A program made the position numbers and the translations under genes. DNA of 5,033 nucleotides from JAQTTT01 sp964565435. GTDB lineage: Archaea > Nanobdellota > Nanobdellia > Tiddalikarchaeales > Tiddalikarchaeaceae. Each line of letters opens with the position of its first letter. Within the stretch, counting starts at the first letter, position 1. Positions 4,739-5,033 of this stretch are shown piece after piece. A model generated the notes under the pieces. It was not told the DNA's origin. It searched no databases and saw only the letters and a program-made list of their open reading frames with translations. The stretch lies in assembly GCA_964565435.1 (NCBI GenBank), contig CAZMEY010000044.1, positions 1 to 5,033 of the forward strand, written 5' to 3'.

Positions 4739-4748
4739 AAAAACAAAA

Positions 4749-5033
4749 ATGCAAAACAATTTATCAATGAAAATAAAGAAAGTCGCAGCATTGGCTGGAA
4801 CAGCAATAATGGCCAGCTCAATGATGATGCCAGTAATGGCAGCTACATTAGCAGACTTGCCAACACCATTCGTAAGCAATGGGCAATTCAACGCAAATGT
4901 AGTAGTTGGTTCCTTAGGTACAGGAGCAGGAATATCAAGCGACTTAGCCGGCGCAATGGATGTTGCAGCAGCATTTGCTCAAAAAGCAAGCGCAGCAGTA
5001 TCATCAACCGGATCAATTGCCTTAACAAGGCCA
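4749..5033 (+). CDS. S-layer protein, N-terminal part (Methanococcus-type S_layer_N family)
   Basis: The first 95 residues of a major cell-surface S-layer protein, running off the right edge exactly on a codon. It opens with a Sec signal peptide: MQNNLSMKIKK, an Ala/Gly/Met-rich core, and a likely cleavage in VMAATLADLP after Ala31 or Ala32. The mature start LADLPTPFVSNGQFNANVVVG, followed by DLAGAMDVAAAFAQKA, matches the pattern of methanococcal and DPANN S-layer proteins (an FV-x-DG-x-x-N strand, VVVG, then a D-V/I-AA helix). The protein normally self-assembles into the outer lattice and is several hundred residues long. Residue use is Ala/Ser/Gly-rich, unlike the Lys/Glu-rich neighbours, as usual for a highly expressed exported lattice protein. 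Start 4749 has a GGAG site; Met7 at 4767 is a possible alternative and would leave a shorter, equally valid signal peptide. Confidence 0.85.
   Translation, partial: MQNNLSMKIKKVAALAGTAIMASSMMMPVMAATLADLPTPFVSNGQFNANVVVGSLGTGAGISSDLAGAMDVAAAFAQKASAAVSSTGSIALTRP

Noticed and set aside
4688..4891. Minus-strand open frame over the S-layer gene start
   Set aside because: It is the antisense of the signal peptide and leader region; the plus-strand S-layer reading is clearly coding.
1..5033. CRISPR array, insertion sequence, toxin-antitoxin or defence system
   Set aside because: No regularly spaced repeats, transposase motifs, terminal inverted repeats or recognisable defence domains were seen; the helicase is a Hef-type repair protein rather than a defence helicase.

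Overview
The window looks like archaeal DNA, most likely from a small-genome, uncultivated lineage of the DPANN type (Woesearchaeota/Pacearchaeota-like). The reasons are: AT-rich sequence, TATA boxes 25-28 nt upstream of start codons that lack ribosome binding sites, a tRNA-Leu with a canonical archaeal intron and no encoded CCA, a Hef-type helicase, and the N-terminus of an archaeal S-layer protein. A 10-N run inside the helicase gene marks a scaffold gap, so this is probably a metagenome assembly. The lineage is an inference from gene content; no marker gene here settles it.

Layout, left to right. (1) Minus strand: the first ~245 residues of a Hef/FANCM-like DNA-repair helicase (start 734, running off the left edge). 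It is preceded by a complete 289-residue CDF-family metal exporter (768-1637) with an unusual metal site. (2) Minus strand: tRNA-Leu(CAA) with a 59-nt intron (1682-1824). (3) Minus strand: a 182-residue basic/coiled-coil protein of unknown function (1899-2447). Divergent from it on the plus strand is a 45-residue small protein gene with its own TATA box and poly-T terminator (2543-2680). (4) Minus strand: a 156-residue acidic, proline-rich plus coiled-coil protein (2708-3178). (5) Plus strand: a cell-surface block. It holds a secreted, C-terminally membrane-anchored, cysteine-rich protein with several N-glycosylation sequons (3244-4215), a 135-residue cytosolic protein 9 nt downstream with a Shine-Dalgarno site (4225-4632), and after a 116-nt leader region the start of the major S-layer protein (4749 to the window end).

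The surface block is the most coherent unit: an anchored ectodomain protein beside the S-layer gene suggests cell-envelope assembly or attachment. The rest reads as compact single-gene transcription units. Promoter structure decides several starts: the longest possible reading frames of the 182- and 156-residue genes begin upstream of their own TATA boxes, so the shorter starts are annotated. No mobile element, CRISPR array or defence system is visible, and I see no convincing undescribed multi-gene system. The best leads are the all-carboxylate CDF metal site, the small leaderless gene, and the Cys-rich S-layer neighbour.
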